Source of the DNA: an uncultured Selenomonadaceae bacterium
GTDB taxonomy: Bacteria; Bacillota; Negativicutes; Selenomonadales; Selenomonadaceae
Length of the DNA: 6,622 nucleotides
Assembly: GCA_905236325.1 (NCBI GenBank)
Contig: CAJOPJ010000247.1
Location: forward strand, 1 to 6,622
Direction: 5' to 3'
The notes below the pieces were generated by a model. It ran no database searches. It was not told the DNA's origin and worked only from the letters and a program-made list of their open reading frames with translations. Positions 4,918 through 6,622 of this stretch are shown here, piece by piece (positions within the stretch are counted from its first letter, which is position 1; every line of letters begins with the position of its first letter). Both the position numbers and the translations under genes were made by a program.

Positions 4918-6231
4918 CAAACTTTGCGTGCAATGATTGTGCCATTATTTTTGGAACAATTTTTGCTTTTGGCAGTCGGTTTGGCAGATACTTTAGTTAT
5001 CAGTCATGTCAGTGAAGAGGCAGTTTCCGGCGTGACATTGGTTGACCAGTTCAACATAATAATTATTTATTTGTTTGGAGCATTGGCAGCCGGCGGCGCA
5101 GTTGTAATCAGTCAGTACATTGGCAGAAATGACAGCGGCTTGGCAAGTCAATCTGCAAGTCAGCTGTTGATGTTTTCAACAATTTTATCAATTTTTTTGA
5201 TGATTTTGACTTTGGCTTTTCACGGCGAAATTTTAAATTTTTTGTTTGGAAAAGTTGAACCTGAAGTAATGGACGCGTGCGTGACTTATTTAATAGTTTC
5301 GGCGTTCAGTTATCCTGCGCTTGCAATTTATAATTCAGGTGCCGCGCTTTACCGGTCAATGGGCAAAACTAAAACCACAATGTATATTTCTGTCGCGTCA
5401 AATATTATAAATGTTATCGGAAATTTAATCGGCGTGTTTATTTTGCACGCAGGAATTTTGGGCGTAGCAATTCCTTCGCTCATCGCGCGAACTTTTTCAG
5501 CAGTTGTGATAACTTATGCTTGTTTCAGTCATGAAAATAAAGTTTATTACACAGTCGGCGAAATTTTTAATTTACGCGCCGGTTTGCTTGGTAAAATTTT
5601 AAATATTGCAGTGCCTAATGGAATTGAAAGCGGCATTTTTCAAATTGTAAAAGTCGGGCTCACAAGTATAGTTGCGTTGTTTGGAACTTATCAAATTGCG
5701 GCAAATGGTGTAGCACAAAGTTTTTGGTCAGTTGCGGCAATTTGTAATCCTGTCATGGGAATGGTTTTTATAACAGTTATTGGTCAATGTATGGGCGCTC
5801 ATGACATCAACGCCGCAAAATTTTATTTTAAAAAAATTATGCGCATAACTTTAACAATTTCTGTTGCGTGGAATATTTTAATACTTGCACTTGCGCCGAT
5901 AATTTTAAAACTTTATGCACTTGAACCGCAAACTGTTGAATTAGTTCTTTGGCTGATTGTTATTCATAATTTTTGCAGTTCAGTTGTATCGCCTTACGCA
6001 TTTCCACTTGGAAATGGACTTCGTGCAACAGGCGATGTTCGCTACACAATGATTGTTGCTGTTGCGTCCTCAGTTGGCGGAAGACTTGTTTTAGCTTATT
6101 TGTTCGGCGTAATTTTTGGTTTGGGAGTTATCGGCGTGGCTATTGCAATGTGCATTGATTGGATTATTCGCGCAATTTTATATAAGCGCAGAATGGATTC
6201 AGGCGCATGGAAAAATTTCCAAGTTATATAA
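4882..6231 (+). CDS. MATE family multidrug/Na+ (or H+) antiporter
   Basis: This integral membrane exporter of 449 residues has the length and hydrophobic pattern of the 12-helix MATE fold with two MatE repeats (about residues 15-175 and 235-395). Members export cationic drugs, dyes or metabolites in exchange for Na+ or H+. Visible hallmarks are the first-helix stretch PLFLEQFLLLAVGLADTLVI (about 21-40), the glycine-rich AAGGAVVISQYIGR (about 69-82), the mid-protein RSMGKTKTTMYIS segment, and the second-repeat NPVMGM and LRATGDVRYTM segments. The N-terminus is cytoplasmic with no cleavable signal. Substrate and coupling ion cannot be assigned. The start is ATG 4882 with the AAGGCGGTG ribosome site. 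It may be read through from def or from a weak promoter in the spacer (TTGAAA 4780-4785, TATAAA 4805-4810, spacer 19). It ends at a strong terminator. Confidence 0.93.
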   Translation: MLESDFKVQFSNQTLRAMIVPLFLEQFLLLAVGLADTLVISHVSEEAVSGVTLVDQFNIIIIYLFGALAAGGAVVISQYIGRNDSGLASQSASQLLMFSTILSIFLMILTLAFHGEILNFLFGKVEPEVMDACVTYLIVSAFSYPALAIYNSGAALYRSMGKTKTTMYISVASNIINVIGNLIGVFILHAGILGVAIPSLIARTFSAVVITYACFSHENKVYYTVGEIFNLRAGLLGKILNIAVPNGIESGIFQIVKVGLTSIVALFGTYQIAANGVAQSFWSVAAICNPVMGMVFITVIGQCMGAHDINAAKFYFKKIMRITLTISVAWNILILALAPIILKLYALEPQTVELVLWLIVIHNFCSSVVSPYAFPLGNGLRATGDVRYTMIVAVASSVGGRLVLAYLFGVIFGLGVIGVAIAMCIDWIIRAILYKRRMDSGAWKNFQVI

Positions 6232-6269
6232 AAATTTTCAAAAAAAAATCCTGCAATAAAATTAAAAAA

Positions 6270-6299
6270 AATCCTCCAAAACGGAGGATTATTTTTTTT
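6270..6299 (+). terminator. Strong rho-independent terminator after the MATE gene
   Basis: AATCCTCC (6270-6277) and GGAGGATT (6283-6290) form a perfect 8-bp stem with an AAAAC loop, followed by A and eight T's. An A-run precedes the stem (6264-6270), so it could also stop minus-strand transcripts. Confidence 0.9.
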
Positions 6300-6309
6300 C
6301 TGCAAAATG

Positions 6310-6323
6310 GTTTTAGGAACCTG
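6310..6323 (+). repeat. Operator-like direct repeat, copy 1
   Basis: GTTTTAGGAACCTG, identical to the copy at 6340-6353 and exactly 30 bases (about three helical turns) upstream of it. Its centre AGG-AA-CCT is an imperfect dyad. It lies just upstream of the -35 of the next promoter. Confidence 0.7.
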
Positions 6324-6335
6324 AATAAAAAAATC

Positions 6336-6364
6336 TTGCGTTTTAGGAACCTGTTTCATATAAT
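6336..6364 (+). promoter_or_regulatory. Promoter of the ribbon-helix-helix gene
   Basis: TTGCGT (6336-6341), a 17-base spacer, and TATAAT (6359-6364). The start would be near 6371, about 28 bases before the ATG. The second operator-like repeat fills most of the spacer. Confidence 0.7.
6340..6353 (+). repeat. Operator-like direct repeat, copy 2, inside the promoter
   Basis: This is a second exact GTTTTAGGAACCTG, placed between the -35 and -10. A protein bound here would block RNA polymerase. The small DNA-binding protein encoded directly downstream is the obvious candidate ligand, by inference. Confidence 0.7.
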
Positions 6365-6398
6365 GTAGAAAAATTGAAAGGTGGCGTTAAATCAACAA

Positions 6399-6622
6399 AT
6401 GCCCAGAAAAAAATTAGAAATTGAACGCACTGAACGACTGAATTTGCGTTTAACTAAATTTGAACTGCAAAAAATTTCCAGAATTGCTAAAGAAAAAAAT
6501 ATCACAAGAACTGCTGCAATTTTGCAGGGAATTGATTTACTGGAAAAAAATAAACCTCAGCGTATGGCTAACATCAAAGAACTTTTGAAAAAACGCGGCA
6601 AACATTTTGATGACGACGACGA
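6399..6622 (+). CDS. Small ribbon-helix-helix (CopG/Arc-like) DNA-binding protein, cut by window edge
   Basis: Seventy-four codons are visible with no stop before the window end. After a basic start (MPRKK), the segment ERLNLRLTKFELQKISRIAK (11-30) and the following NITRTAAILQGIDLLEK (34-50) fit a beta-strand, helix, helix pattern. This is the ribbon-helix-helix fold used by CopG/Arc repressors, antitoxins and some plasmid accessory proteins. The tail is lysine-rich and then has a run of aspartates (71-74). The ATG at 6399 follows AAAGGTGG (6377-6384) at a rather long 14 bases. An in-frame GTG at 6381 would add six residues but overlaps that ribosome site, so ATG is preferred with moderate certainty. 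The direct repeats in its promoter suggest autoregulation. A toxin partner, if any, would lie beyond the window. Confidence 0.7.
   Translation, partial: MPRKKLEIERTERLNLRLTKFELQKISRIAKEKNITRTAAILQGIDLLEKNKPQRMANIKELLKKRGKHFDDDD

Noticed and set aside
6310..6353. CRISPR-like repeat
   Set aside because: There are only two 14-base copies with a 16-base gap. They lie over a promoter and no cas genes are present, so an operator is a better reading.
6096..6359. Minus-strand open frame of 87 codons at the end of the MATE gene
   Set aside because: It overlaps the MATE C-terminus and the terminator hairpin. Its composition follows A/T tracts and it lacks a ribosome site.

Overview
The window looks like a chromosomal segment of an AT-rich, anaerobe-type member of the Firmicutes. 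A Gram-negative-walled lineage such as the Negativicutes (Selenomonas relatives) fits best. The pointers are the clostridial/Negativicutes-style isoleucyl-tRNA synthetase, the single-Cache chemoreceptor, and a kinase of the LPS-heptose (HldE/RfaE1) family, which is expected only in a cell with an outer membrane. This placement is inference from protein style, not from a marker gene.

Layout. On the minus strand, 1-332 is the start of ileS, cut by the window edge. It diverges from a complete methyl-accepting chemotaxis receptor (512-2305, +), and the shared intergenic stretch holds a hairpin and the receptor's promoter. A rho-independent terminator (2322-2363) ends the receptor gene and leaves almost no room before the ribosome site of a HAD-IA phosphatase (2383-3036). 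A tandemly duplicated terminator cassette (3035-3181) follows, and its second copy also supplies a good promoter for a PfkB/HldA-like sugar kinase (3217-4206). Peptide deformylase (4250-4711) lies 43 bp further on and is probably co-transcribed with the kinase. A 170-bp AT-rich spacer carries a degenerate duplicate of the start region of the next gene, a 12-helix MATE exporter (4882-6231). A strong terminator closes that gene. The window ends with a promoter overlapping a repeated 14-bp operator-like sequence, then the first 74 codons of a small ribbon-helix-helix DNA-binding protein (6399 onward, cut by the edge).

The genes do not form one pathway. They are short transcription units for translation (ileS, def), chemotaxis, sugar-phosphate metabolism and export. 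A HAD phosphatase beside a heptose-kinase-like protein is suggestive, but a double terminator separates them. The most distinctive signals are in the spacers: three separate local tandem duplications, each placed over expression signals (terminator plus promoter, ribosome site plus start codon, and operator). The kinase also has substitutions in all three glycine-rich or catalytic motifs of its family. I see no CRISPR array, tRNA, rRNA, insertion sequence or defence cassette.
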